A stretch of DNA of 34,068 nucleotides from Acidobacteriota bacterium (GCA_016871115.1 VFZP01000014.1:1-34068), one strand, 5' to 3'; positions 18,112-26,148 are shown, counted from the first letter of the stretch. The notes: generated by a model not told the origin, from the sequence alone. A program made the numbers and translations.

Positions 18112-19533
18112 ATGCCCAATCCCCGTGCGCGTGGATCAAGAAGAACCGCCCAGCCAGCCGAAGCATCCACTGGCGCCGTGACGCCCCTTACCGGCGAATT
18201 CACCGGCAAGTATTTGGTATTGCTGCCCGAGGACTGCGGCAAGAGCAGCCTGGAAGCCATCAAACAGGCCTCGGGCCTGAAGACGGCGTGTAGCGCAGCC
18301 GATTTCACAGGCGCTGCGGTGTCCATGTCACAGGCTGAAGGCGCCGAGGTGCTCTACTTGGACAAACTGAACGTTGCCGTGGTGGATTCCGACCCCTCGC
18401 AGGTGGGCGGGCTCGAATCCGCGGCCGCGTCTGACTCCAAGATCCTGGCCGTTGAACCAGAGCGCATCATCTATACCCTCGGCGGCGGACTTGACGAGCA
18501 AAGCCTGCAGTATTTGCGCGGCTACAAAGACGCGGTGAACCACCTCTACGAAACGCTGGCCACCCGTGAGGGTGAAGCCTCGCTGGAAGACGAAGACGTG
18601 ATGGCCGCGATGCTGGCCAACACCGCGCAATTCACGTTGGGTTTGCGGGCGACCCTCGTCAACCGGTCCCGCTTCGCCGGCCGCGGCATTCGCGTGGCGG
18701 TGCTCGACACCGGCTTCGACCTCAATCATCCGGACTATCCGGGCCGCGTGGTCAGCAGCCAGTCGTTCATCAACGGGCAGGCGGTTGACGACCTCAACGG
18801 CCATGGCACGCACTGCATCGGCAGCGCGCTCGGCCCGCAGCGCCCCGTCACCGGTGTGCGCCGCTATGGCTGTGCGTTTGCGGCGGAGATCTTTGCCGGC
18901 AAGGTGCTCAGCAATGCCGGGAGCGGCGGGGACACCGGGATCCTGGTCGGTATCAACTGGGCCATCACCAACAAGTGCCGCGTGATTCCCATGTCGCTCG
19001 GCGCGCCGGTGCAGGTAGGCGAGGGGCCTTCACCTATCTATGAGAACGTGGCGCAGCGCACCCTACGTTCCAATCCTGGCAAACTGATCATCGCGGCGGC
19101 GGGCAACGACAGCAGCCGACCCGGCCAGATCGCTCCGGTGAGCCGCCCGGCCAACTGCCCGTCGATCATGGCGGTGGCAGCGGTAGATTCGAATTTCGGC
19201 ATCGCGCAATTCTCCAACGGCAGACGCAATCCGAATGGCGGCGGCGTCGACATCGCCGGGCCGGGTGTGGCCGTCTTCTCCTCCGCACCGGATCCGTTCC
19301 CGGCATCGGTTCAGCCCACCGGACCCGGGCGTCCCTGGCCGCCGCGCCATCACACCATCAGCGGCACCAGCATGGCTACGCCGCACGTGGCGGGCATCGC
19401 CGCCATGTGGCTTGAGTCGCGAGGTGTGAACACGCCGGCCACGGCGCTTTGGCAACTGCTCACGGGCAATGCCCGCCGGTTGAATCTGCCTAGCCGCGAC
19501 GTGGGAGCCGGGCTTGTCCAGGCCCCGATCTAG
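18112..19533 (+). CDS. S8 subtilisin-like serine protease without a signal peptide
   Basis: A 473-residue subtilase with the full triad: Asp199 in VAVLDTGFD, His231 in NGHGTH, Ser420 in ISGTSMATPHVAG, and oxyanion Asn332 in AAAGND. Residues 30-125 (GKYLVLLPEDCGKSSLEAIK ... ILAVEPERIIYTL) look like an I9-type propeptide with an insertion. A largely helical linker follows. The N-terminus (MPNPRARGSRRTAQ) is basic, without a hydrophobic segment, so secretion by Sec or Tat is not evident and the enzyme may act in the cytoplasm. ATG 18112 has AGGAG nine bases upstream, which favours it over TTG 18055. The small gene at 19612 follows after 78 bp and may encode its inhibitor or folding partner. Confidence 0.88.
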   Translation: MPNPRARGSRRTAQPAEASTGAVTPLTGEFTGKYLVLLPEDCGKSSLEAIKQASGLKTACSAADFTGAAVSMSQAEGAEVLYLDKLNVAVVDSDPSQVGGLESAAASDSKILAVEPERIIYTLGGGLDEQSLQYLRGYKDAVNHLYETLATREGEASLEDEDVMAAMLANTAQFTLGLRATLVNRSRFAGRGIRVAVLDTGFDLNHPDYPGRVVSSQSFINGQAVDDLNGHGTHCIGSALGPQRPVTGVRRYGCAFAAEIFAGKVLSNAGSGGDTGILVGINWAITNKCRVIPMSLGAPVQVGEGPSPIYENVAQRTLRSNPGKLIIAAAGNDSSRPGQIAPVSRPANCPSIMAVAAVDSNFGIAQFSNGRRNPNGGGVDIAGPGVAVFSSAPDPFPASVQPTGPGRPWPPRHHTISGTSMATPHVAGIAAMWLESRGVNTPATALWQLLTGNARRLNLPSRDVGAGLVQAPI

Positions 19534-19611
19534 CACGACAAGCGCGCCGCCGGGCCCGCGGCAGAGGCAGTCGCAGGCCCGGCGGCTATACTTGTGGTTG
19601 AAGGCTTGACC

Positions 19612-19872
19612 ATGCCCAAGAAAACGGGGAAGAGCAAGCCGGAGCCGCCAGTGGGCGTGTCCGTATTCCTGAAAGAGAGCCACCTGGGCGCCACGCAAGC
19701 CGCTGGAGTCCAACGCGAGTTGAAGGCCAAGGGCTTCACTCTCAGAGAAAACCTGGAAGCGATTGGCGTGCTCACCGGCTCGGCGCCGGCCGCCGCCTTG
19801 GAAGCGCTGGAATCTGTTCCTGGCGCCGAGAAGGTGGAAAAAGAGCGTACCGACTACCGCACGCAGCAGTAG
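19612..19872 (+). CDS. Small I9-like protein, putative subtilase inhibitor/chaperone
   Basis: An 86-residue protein with no signal peptide. After a Lys-rich start (MPKKTGKSKPEPP) comes a single alpha-beta domain: VGVSVFLKESH, a helix containing AAGVQRELKAKGF, IGVLTGSAPAAALEALESVP and GAEKVEKE. The pattern of a strand, a helix with L-K-x-x-G, a strand (GVLTG), ALxxLxxVPG and V-E-x-E is that of subtilase I9 propeptides and stand-alone inhibitors such as yeast IB2 or fungal POIA1. The protease upstream has its own propeptide-like region, so this could be a separate inhibitor or regulator. GAAGG-like GAAGG lies 7 bases before the ATG. The assignment rests on pattern, not alignment. Confidence 0.6.
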   Translation: MPKKTGKSKPEPPVGVSVFLKESHLGATQAAGVQRELKAKGFTLRENLEAIGVLTGSAPAAALEALESVPGAEKVEKERTDYRTQQ

Positions 19873-19878
19873 CGCCCT

Positions 19879-21102
19879 TCAGGGGCGAGCGGCCGCCCCC
19901 GGCTCTTCGTCAAACCCTGTGCCGCGGCTCAGCACGAACCACAACGCGTAGCCCAGCACCGGGCACGATGCCGACACCCAGAACGCCGTCCCATAGTCCT
20001 GCCTATCGAGCAGCCGGCCGATGCGAGGCATCAGCAGTGCCACAAATGCTCCCCAGGAACCTGCGCCGAGGCCCGCGATCAGACTAGCGTTGCGGCGCGA
20101 GAAGGCGCGCGTGGCGTAGCTGATGGGCGCAATCACAAAACCAGCGGCCACGAACATCGCAAAGAACAGGCAGAACATCACGACTGCCGCGCTTGCGCCC
20201 GGCTGGCCGATCGACGGCACGGCGGCGAGCGGCAGACTCAACAGCGTGGCCGCGCCCATCAGCCCCCGATAGACAGCCAGCGGCCGCGCGGAGCGGCGGA
20301 GCGAAGTGTCCGTCAACCAGCCCCACACAAAGTAGCCCGCTTCCCAACCGAGCGGCGGAATCCAGAGCAAAGCGGCGACTTCGCTCTGGCTCAGCTTCAT
20401 CGCGCGATTCAGAAACAACGACGATTGATAGAGCACAAACGCCAGCGGGAAGGCGCCCAGCGCATAGGCGGCCATGAAGGCCCAGACGCGCCGGTCACCC
20501 CAGGCGATCGCGGCGTCTTCGGTGGCGCGCGACGCGGTGCTTTGCATGTCGGCGCGCTGGCTGACGAAATACCAGAGGATGAGCCACGCCGCACCCACCG
20601 CGCCGGTAAACCAGAACGCCCCGCGCCAGCCCCACGCCGCCGCCACAGGCCCGACGATGAGCGGCGTCACCACCGCGCCCAGCGACCCGCCGCTGTAGGA
20701 AATGGCAATGCCGCGCGAGCACAGGTGCGGCGGGAGCGATTGCACGGCCGCGCGCAAGCCGGCGGGGAACGTCGCGCCTTCGCCGAACCCCAGCGCCGCG
20801 CGCGCAATCGCAAACGTCCAGAAGCCCTGCGCGAAGGCGTGCGCGGTGGAGGCCAGCGTCCAGAAGGCGACCGACATCGTCATGCCGCGAGGCAGGCCGA
20901 TGCGGTCGAGCAACTTGCCCCACACCGGGTTGCCGATCATGTAGGCCGTGGAAAAGGTCGAGATGATCCAGCCGTAGTCTTCCACGGTCAGCCCCGTCTC
21001 TTTCAAGACGGTAGGCGCGAGGATGGCGAGGGTGGTGCGGTCTATGTAACTGATCAGCGAGACCAGCAACATCGTTACCGTGGGGACCCAGAGGCGAAAC
21101 AA
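19879..21102 (-). CDS. MFS transporter, anion:cation symporter-like
   Basis: A 407-residue, 12-helix major facilitator. The N-terminal helix reads LLVSLISYIDRTTLAILAP, and the loop 2-3 signature is GKLLDRIGLPRGM. The segment RAALGFGEGATFPAGLRAAV is typical of the ACS (hexuronate, galactonate, tartrate) subfamily (family pattern R-x-x-L-G-x-x-E-x-x-x-x-P). It starts at TTG 21102; the next ATG is inside the first helix, so TTG is more plausible. It is convergent with the small I9-like gene (6-bp gap) and divergent from the aas-like gene. The likely substrate is an organic or sugar acid, by family only. Confidence 0.82.
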   Translation of the reverse strand: MFRLWVPTVTMLLVSLISYIDRTTLAILAPTVLKETGLTVEDYGWIISTFSTAYMIGNPVWGKLLDRIGLPRGMTMSVAFWTLASTAHAFAQGFWTFAIARAALGFGEGATFPAGLRAAVQSLPPHLCSRGIAISYSGGSLGAVVTPLIVGPVAAAWGWRGAFWFTGAVGAAWLILWYFVSQRADMQSTASRATEDAAIAWGDRRVWAFMAAYALGAFPLAFVLYQSSLFLNRAMKLSQSEVAALLWIPPLGWEAGYFVWGWLTDTSLRRSARPLAVYRGLMGAATLLSLPLAAVPSIGQPGASAAVVMFCLFFAMFVAAGFVIAPISYATRAFSRRNASLIAGLGAGSWGAFVALLMPRIGRLLDRQDYGTAFWVSASCPVLGYALWFVLSRGTGFDEEPGAAARP

Positions 21103-21134
21103 CCTTCTATCCTATCGCTGGCTTACCATAGAAA

Positions 21135-21291
21135 AATGCGCTGGTTTCAAGCTGCCGCGATCTTGCCGATCGCGCGGGCTCTTATCCAAGGGCTTTCGCC
21201 GATTGCGCCCGCAGCGCCGCCGGCCAATGCCGGGGAAACGCAACTCCCCAAGTGTTTGTGCGTGGCCAGCCTCCGGATCAACCCGTCATGA
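21135..21291 (+). CDS. Possible 51-residue leader ORF before aas
   Basis: ATG 21135 opens a short frame (MRWFQAAAILPIARALIQGL ... VASLRINPS) whose TGA overlaps the aas start as ATGA. The N-terminal half is hydrophobic. No Shine-Dalgarno is obvious (AGAAAA precedes) and I recognise no family, so it may be chance; if real it would couple translation into aas. Confidence 0.22.
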
Positions 21292-23450
21292 CATTCCTGC
21301 GCTTGATCGTCCGCCTTGTGTTGCGGCTTTTTTCAAACTACGAAGTGCACGGGCCCATTCCGCAAAAAACGCCCGAAAAGCTGTTGATCATTGCCAATCA
21401 CCAGAGCCTCATTGACCCGCTCTACATCGGGTTGCTCTGCCCCTTCGACATCTGGTGGATCACGCACACCACCATCGCCGCGCGCTGGCACTTCAAGTTC
21501 ATCCTGCGCTTTGTGCCGCACCTGGTTGTGGACACCTCCAACCCGCACGCCATGCGCCAGGTGGTGGACCTGATCAACTCCGGCAAGCCCGTGTGCATCT
21601 TCCCGGAAGGACGGATCAGCGCCACCGGCAGCCTGATGAAGGTCTACGACGGCTTTGCGTTTCTGGCCTCGAAGACCGGCGCGGCGATTTTGCCGGTGAA
21701 CTTCGACGGGCTGACTCGTTCGTTCTGGTCTCGCCTGCCCGCGCCCCATCCCACGCGGCTCCGCGTGCCCGTGCGCGTGACGTTTTTCCCCCTGGTGCAT
21801 CTTGACGAACCCACCGGCCGCACGGGACGCGAACGCCGCCGCAAAGCGAGCCATCAGATGCGTCAGATGCTCGAGGCCAACTGGTTTGCCTCGCTGCAGA
21901 TGACGAATCTCTTCGACAAATTCCTCGAGTCGGTAGAGACGTTCGGGCGCAAATCGGAAGTCCTCTCCGATATCCGCTTCACGCCGGATTCGTTCGGCAA
22001 CGTGCTGCGTGGCGCGCTCGCGCTGGGCCGGCTGGTGTCGCGCTTCACGCGCGAGGGTGAAGTGGTGGGGCTGCTGATGCCCAACGCTTCGCCCACCGTC
22101 ATGCTGCTGTTCGGCTTGTTTGGCGCCAAGCGCGTGCCGGCGATGATCAACTACACGTCCGGCGTCGACGGCATGCAGAGCGTGATTCAAACGGCGCAGA
22201 TCAAAACCATCGTCAGCTCGCGCGCGTTCCTTGAAAAAGCCAAGCTGGTCGAGAAATTAGCGGCGCTCAAGGGCGTGGAGGTCAAGTTACTCGAAGACCT
22301 GCGCCCCACCTTCACGCTCACCGACAAGCTGTGGCTGATGTTGTGGGCGCTGCGTTTCCCGCGCCGCGTGGTGGCGGATGTGAAGCCGGACGATCCGGCG
22401 GTGATTCTGTTCACGTCGGGCTCGGAAGGCAAGCCCAAGGGGGTGGTGCTCAGCCACCGCGCGCTTCTCTCGAACATCGCGCAGGTGCAGTCCGTCTACG
22501 AGTTCTCCAATCGCGACAAATTCCTCGCCGCGCTCCCGTTGTTCCACTCGTTTGGCCTCACCGTGGGCGCCCTGGTGCCGCTCACCACGGGCGCGCGCGT
22601 GTTCCTGTACCCTTCGCCGCTGCACTACCGCATGATTCCCGAGATGGCGTATGACCAGGACTGCACGGTGCTCTTCGGCACTGGCACGTTCCTGGCGAAG
22701 TACGCGAAGATGGCGCACGAGTATGATTTCTACTCGATGCGTTACATTCTCTCGGGCGCGGAGAAGCTGCCTGAGAGCGTACGCACTGAGTACTTGCACA
22801 AGTTCGGCCACCGCATCATGGAAGGTTATGGCGTCACCGAATGCTCGCCCGCGATTTCGGTGAATACGCCGGTGTTTAACCGCGTGGGCACAGTGGGCCG
22901 CATTCTGCCGGGGATCGAATACGCATTGACGCCGGTGCCGGGAATCGAGCGGGGCGCGATGCTGCATGTGAGAGGCCCGAACCTGATGCTGGGCTACCTG
23001 CTGCACGATCAACCGGGCGTGCTGCGGCCGCCTGTTTCGCCGGCGAAGGGTCCGGGCTGGTATGAGACGGGCGATATCGTCGAGATCGATGAAGACGGGT
23101 TCCTGAAGATCGTCGGCCGCGTCAAGCGGTTTGCGAAAGTGGCGGGCGAAATGGTGTCGCTCGAAGTGGTGGAGCAGATGGCAAACGCCGCTTCGCCCGG
23201 CAAGGTACACGCGGCCACCACTGTGCAGAGCGTCAAGCGCGGTGAAGTGATCCTGCTGTACTCCGAGGACAAGACCTTGCGCCGCGAGAATCTGCTGGCC
23301 GCCGCGCGTGAAGCAGGCATGCCGGAAGTGGCCGTGCCGCGCCAGGTGCTGTATGTCGACAAGATGCCGCGGCTCGGCAGTGGCAAGGTGGACTACGTAG
23401 GGCTGAAAGAAATGGCCGCGCGCGAGGTGCCTGAGGCCGACCGCGCATGA
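21288..23450 (+). CDS. aas: Aas-like bifunctional acyltransferase / acyl-ACP synthetase
   Basis: A 720-residue fusion. Residues 1-200 are a PlsC-type glycerophospholipid acyltransferase with HxxxxD at 38-43 (NHQSLIDP) and FPEGR at 105-109. Residues about 210-720 are an AMP-forming adenylation domain: phosphate loop FTSGSEGKPKGVVLSH (375-390), EGYGVTE (512-518), YETGD near 613 and the C-terminal Lys region GSGKVDY. This is the architecture of E. coli Aas, which re-acylates lysophosphatidylethanolamine using acyl-ACP formed in the same protein. ATG 21288 was chosen because it starts the first membrane-associated helix (MTFLRLIVRLVLRL). Its stop overlaps the next gene's start (ATGA). In E. coli aas pairs with the flippase LplT; here the partner is a different MFS family. 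Confidence 0.9.
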   Translation: MTFLRLIVRLVLRLFSNYEVHGPIPQKTPEKLLIIANHQSLIDPLYIGLLCPFDIWWITHTTIAARWHFKFILRFVPHLVVDTSNPHAMRQVVDLINSGKPVCIFPEGRISATGSLMKVYDGFAFLASKTGAAILPVNFDGLTRSFWSRLPAPHPTRLRVPVRVTFFPLVHLDEPTGRTGRERRRKASHQMRQMLEANWFASLQMTNLFDKFLESVETFGRKSEVLSDIRFTPDSFGNVLRGALALGRLVSRFTREGEVVGLLMPNASPTVMLLFGLFGAKRVPAMINYTSGVDGMQSVIQTAQIKTIVSSRAFLEKAKLVEKLAALKGVEVKLLEDLRPTFTLTDKLWLMLWALRFPRRVVADVKPDDPAVILFTSGSEGKPKGVVLSHRALLSNIAQVQSVYEFSNRDKFLAALPLFHSFGLTVGALVPLTTGARVFLYPSPLHYRMIPEMAYDQDCTVLFGTGTFLAKYAKMAHEYDFYSMRYILSGAEKLPESVRTEYLHKFGHRIMEGYGVTECSPAISVNTPVFNRVGTVGRILPGIEYALTPVPGIERGAMLHVRGPNLMLGYLLHDQPGVLRPPVSPAKGPGWYETGDIVEIDEDGFLKIVGRVKRFAKVAGEMVSLEVVEQMANAASPGKVHAATTVQSVKRGEVILLYSEDKTLRRENLLAAAREAGMPEVAVPRQVLYVDKMPRLGSGKVDYVGLKEMAAREVPEADRA

Positions 23451-24778
23451 CCCCTTCCGTGCCCTACTCCGCGCGTGAACAGCGCGGCTGGTATGTCTAC
23501 GATTGGGCGAACTCGGCGTTCTACACGACCGTGGTGGCCGTGCTGCTGGGGCCGTATCTGACGGCGCTGGCGAAGTCCGCGGCGGCGGCCGATGGTACGG
23601 TGCCGTATTTCGGCTTCCGCGTGGCCACCGAATCCGTGTGGCCGTACTCGGTGTCGCTGTCCGTGTTTCTGCAGGTGTTCTTTCTGCCCGTGGTGGGCGC
23701 GTATGCGGACTTCGGGCGTCGCAAGCGTGAACTGCTGGGCGTGCTCACGTTGATCGGCGTGGCGGCCACGATTGCGTTGTATTGGGTGCGGGGTACGGCG
23801 TTCATGACGGGCGTGCTGCTGTATCTGTTTGCGAATCTGGCGTACGGCTGCTGCATCACGGTGTACAACTCGTTTCTGCCTGAGATTGCGCCACCTGAAC
23901 AACGCGACTCGGTGTCGGCCCGTGGATGGGCGATTGGCTACTTCGGCGGCGGACTGCTGTTGGCGTTGAATCTGTGGCTGTATTCGAATGCGGAGCGGCT
24001 GGGGCTCAGCGGCGGCGAGTCGGTGCGCCTGGGACTCGCTTCGGCGGGTTTGTGGTGGCTGCTGTTTGCGATCCCCGCGTTGTGGACGCTGCGCAATCGC
24101 GTGCCCGCGCGGCAGCCCGAAGCAGGGCGCGGGGCGCTCGCCTCGGCGCTGGGGCAGTTGTGGCATACACTGCGGGCGCTGCCGCGGTATCCGCAGACGC
24201 TGCTGTTTCTGGTGGCGTATCTCATTTACAACGACGCGATTCAGACGGTGTTCGTGATGGCATCGCAATTCGGCGCCGAAGAGCTGAAGATGTCGACGGC
24301 AGACCTGACCACGGCGATTCTGATGGTGCAGTTTGTGGCCTTCGGCGGCGCGATTGTCTTTAACTGGGTGGCCGCGCGGTTGGGCAGCCGGCGGACGATC
24401 ATGCTGACGCTTGCGATCTGGTGTTTCGCCGTGGTGCTGATTTACTTCTGGGTGTACTCGGTGAGCCAGTTCTACATCGCCGCCACGATCGTGGCCACGG
24501 TGATGGGCGGGAGCCAGGCGCTGAGCCGGTCGTTGTTTTCGTTCATAATTCCGAAGGGGCAAGAGGCTGAGTATTACAGCGTGTATGAGATCAGCGACAA
24601 GGGCACCAGTTGGCTGGGACCGTTGTTCTTCGGCGCGGCCTTGTCCCTGACGCACAACTTCCGCATCGCGATTGTGTCGCTGATTTTGTTTTTCTTCGTG
24701 GGACTGGTGCTGCTATCGCGCGTGGACGTGGCACGGGCGTCGCGCGAGGCGGGCACTGAGCCGCCCGCCGTGCTTTAG
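23447..24778 (+). CDS. Atg22/UMF1-family MFS transporter
   Basis: A 443-residue, 12-helix major facilitator. The diagnostic N-terminal motif of the UMF1/Atg22-like family, RGWYVYDWANSAFYTTVV, is present. So are PVVGAYADFGRRKRELLG between helices 2 and 3, NSFLPEIAPPEQRDSVSARG and GGSQALSRSLFSFIIPKGQE. It overlaps the aas-like gene by 4 bp (ATGA), implying tight translational coupling. By analogy with LplT-Aas, it may move lysophospholipid or another lipid product across the inner membrane, but Atg22 relatives are known as amino-acid effluxers in yeast, so the substrate is inference. It is convergent with the methyltransferase gene. Confidence 0.88.
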   Translation: MTPSVPYSAREQRGWYVYDWANSAFYTTVVAVLLGPYLTALAKSAAAADGTVPYFGFRVATESVWPYSVSLSVFLQVFFLPVVGAYADFGRRKRELLGVLTLIGVAATIALYWVRGTAFMTGVLLYLFANLAYGCCITVYNSFLPEIAPPEQRDSVSARGWAIGYFGGGLLLALNLWLYSNAERLGLSGGESVRLGLASAGLWWLLFAIPALWTLRNRVPARQPEAGRGALASALGQLWHTLRALPRYPQTLLFLVAYLIYNDAIQTVFVMASQFGAEELKMSTADLTTAILMVQFVAFGGAIVFNWVAARLGSRRTIMLTLAIWCFAVVLIYFWVYSVSQFYIAATIVATVMGGSQALSRSLFSFIIPKGQEAEYYSVYEISDKGTSWLGPLFFGAALSLTHNFRIAIVSLILFFFVGLVLLSRVDVARASREAGTEPPAVL

Positions 24779-24809
24779 CCGGCTATCGCGCGCGGGTGGC
24801 GACGACGAT

Positions 24810-25547
24810 CTAGGACGTGGCGAGGAAGCGCTCGATCCACGCAAGCGGCAGGATGCCCGCCACCACTTCATACGCCACGGCAAACGGGACACGGTTGGAG
24901 AACAGGAGCGGGGCTTCCATTGCCTGGATGAAGAATCCGTGCCGTTCGATGATCTGAAGTTGTTCGCGCCCGGTCTTGAGGTTGTGATGGTGCACGGCGT
25001 GGATGCTGGTATCCCACCGCTGGAGGAACTCGCTGGTGCGCCAGCCCTCGCCCTTGAGCAAGCGCAGGAAGGGGTGGATGTACTTGTCGAAGAACGCCGC
25101 GTCGGACTGCACCACCAACCGGCCGCCGGGGCGCGACACGCGGAAGGCCTCGATGTAGAAGTCGCTGAGTTCCCAATTGTAAAGGTGTTCGACGACGAAG
25201 GTGGAAAACACCATGTCGACGGACTGGTCGGCCAGAGGGAGCGTCTGGATGGGCGCGACGAGCGGAGTGAGATTCGCGTGGCCGCGCAGCGCGGCTTTGC
25301 GCAGGCCATGCTCGTCCATATCCACCACGAGTAGGTCATGTTCCGGGTTCAGCCGCGCCCAGCGCGCACTCGCATTCGCCGCACCGCAGCCGCACTCCAC
25401 CACCAGACCCTTGAAATCGGTGAGGAACCGCATGTAGTATTCGTTCTCGGAAAGATCAAGGGCGACATACTGCGGCAGCCTAGTGTCGTTTGAGCCTAAA
25501 TCCGGCAGTTGGGTTGGCCGGTCGGGCATGAAGTGATGGATGCTCAA
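24810..25547 (-). CDS. Class I SAM methyltransferase domain (interrupted gene, C-terminal part)
   Basis: The native frame reads NDTRLPQYVALDLSENEYYM, then VVECGCGAAN (motif I, SAM-binding), DLLVVDMDEHGL, PLADQSVDMVFSTFVVEHLY and VSRPGGRLVV (the usual post-motif-III region). The first 18 residues of the open frame (from TTG 25547) are not native: they are translated from the end of the inserted mobile element (RPTQLPDLG is its inverted repeat). The native N-terminus continues at 26149-26368. The frame ends ATS at TAG 24810-24812, but IVVATRAR follows in frame before the next stop, a sequence much like a natural methyltransferase C-terminus, so this TAG may also be a nonsense change. Target unknown; ubiquinone/menaquinone or small-molecule methylases are similar. 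Confidence 0.8.
   Translation of the reverse strand: MSIHHFMPDRPTQLPDLGSNDTRLPQYVALDLSENEYYMRFLTDFKGLVVECGCGAANASARWARLNPEHDLLVVDMDEHGLRKAALRGHANLTPLVAPIQTLPLADQSVDMVFSTFVVEHLYNWELSDFYIEAFRVSRPGGRLVVQSDAAFFDKYIHPFLRLLKGEGWRTSEFLQRWDTSIHAVHHHNLKTGREQLQIIERHGFFIQAMEAPLLFSNRVPFAVAYEVVAGILPLAWIERFLATS
25490..25512 (+). repeat. Left target-site duplication and left terminal inverted repeat of the inserted element
   Basis: TTGAG (25490-25494) is the target duplication; the second copy is at 26149-26153. CCTAAATCCGGCAGTTGG (25495-25512) is the 18-bp terminal repeat, exactly complementary to 26131-26148. Confidence 0.85.
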
Positions 25548-25551
25548 CGGG

Positions 25552-25677
25552 ATGGGCGAGGAAAAGAGCGTACCGGTCGTTCACCCAAAAGGTGAAGAAG
25601 AAAACCCGGAGTTGCGATATCCGTCACCACGCCGGATCGAGACCTTTGGCGGCAGCGTGGAAGTCCGCTGGGCCTAG
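25552..25677 (+). pseudogene. Transposase N-terminal fragment (IS1380-like, tentative)
   Basis: ATG 25552 opens MGEEKSVPVVHPKGEEENPE, then LRYPSPRRIETFGGSVEVRW, then TAG at 25675. The RIETFGGSVEVRW segment recalls the N-termini of IS1380-type transposases found in Acidobacteriota, which continue with a D-P-x-x-P-V-T-P segment. The reading frame starts 40 bp inside the left inverted repeat, the expected position for the native transposase of this element. Recognition is by recall. Confidence 0.4.
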
Positions 25678-25744
25678 CAGCCCGTGGTAAAAGTCCAGCA
25701 CAGGTGACCCCGGAGATGTTTCCGACGTCTATGCGCATATGGCG

Positions 25745-26074
25745 ATGGGAAGACGCTGGAAGCAGGCCAAGCAGGAGTGGCTGTGGGTGGCCACGGCCGA
25801 ACTGCCGCGTAGTGCCAGCCATCCGTGCTACAGCAAGCTGAACGAAATTCTGGATGAGGCCGGCTTCGACGAGTTCGTCGAGACCCGGTGCGCCGGCTTC
25901 TACGCCGACCGGATGGGACGCCCCAGCTTGGCGCCGGGGATCTACTTCCGAGCGCTGCTGGTGGGCTACTTGGAAGGCATCGATTCCGAGCGCGGTATCG
26001 CGTGGCGAGCCAGCGACAGCCTCTCCATCCGGCACTTTCTCCGTGTGGGCCTGGACGAGCAGGTGCCCGATCAT
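25745..26074 (+). pseudogene. IS1182-family transposase N-terminal fragment
   Basis: About 110 residues (MGRRWKQAKQEWLWVATAEL, ASHPCYSKLNEILDEAGFDE, DRMGRPSLAPGIYFRALLVG, YLEGIDSERGIAWRASDSLS, IRHFL, ending VPDHS) match the N-terminal DUF772 region of IS1182 transposases, which precedes the DDE core. The fragment stops exactly where the 26076 inverted repeat begins; the apparent continuation (KSGSWNRPDEF) is translated repeat. None of the catalytic core remains. Confidence 0.75.
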
Positions 26075-26075
26075 T

Positions 26076-26147
26076 CTAAATCCGGCAGTTGGAATCGGCC
26101 AGACGAGTTCGAGAGGCGGTCTGGTCGATTCCAACTGCCGGATTTAG
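26076..26147 (+). repeat. 72-bp near-perfect palindrome made of two head-to-head element ends
   Basis: Arms 26076-26104 and 26119-26147 (29 bp, one mismatch) flank a 14-bp centre. The outer 22 bp of each arm (CTAAATCCGGCAGTTGGAATCG and its complement, split here at 20 bases by position) include the terminal repeat. The right arm is also the right end of the whole element. Confidence 0.85.
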
Positions 26148-26148
26148 G

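Larger units (their letters stand above)
25495..26148 (+). mobile_element. 654-bp non-autonomous insertion element (IS1380-like ends)
   Basis: Perfect 18-bp terminal inverted repeats (25495-25512 and 26131-26148) and a 5-bp TTGAG duplication on both sides define a clean insertion. Deleting the element and one TTGAG restores a single methyltransferase frame. The CCT ends and 5-bp duplication agree with IS1380-family behaviour (for example ISEcp1). Inside are two unrelated transposase N-terminal fragments on the plus strand (25552-25677 and 25745-26074) and a third, inverted copy of the end forming a large palindrome (26076-26147). It encodes no complete transposase, so it must have moved in trans or decayed after arrival. 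Confidence 0.88.

Noticed and set aside
23393-24655. A 420-codon minus-strand frame opposite the UMF1 transporter.
   Set aside because: His/Arg/Gln-rich shadow without domains; the plus strand encodes a 12-helix transporter.
25544-26134. A 196-codon minus-strand frame inside the mobile element.
   Set aside because: It is antisense to the transposase fragments and begins and ends in repeat sequence.
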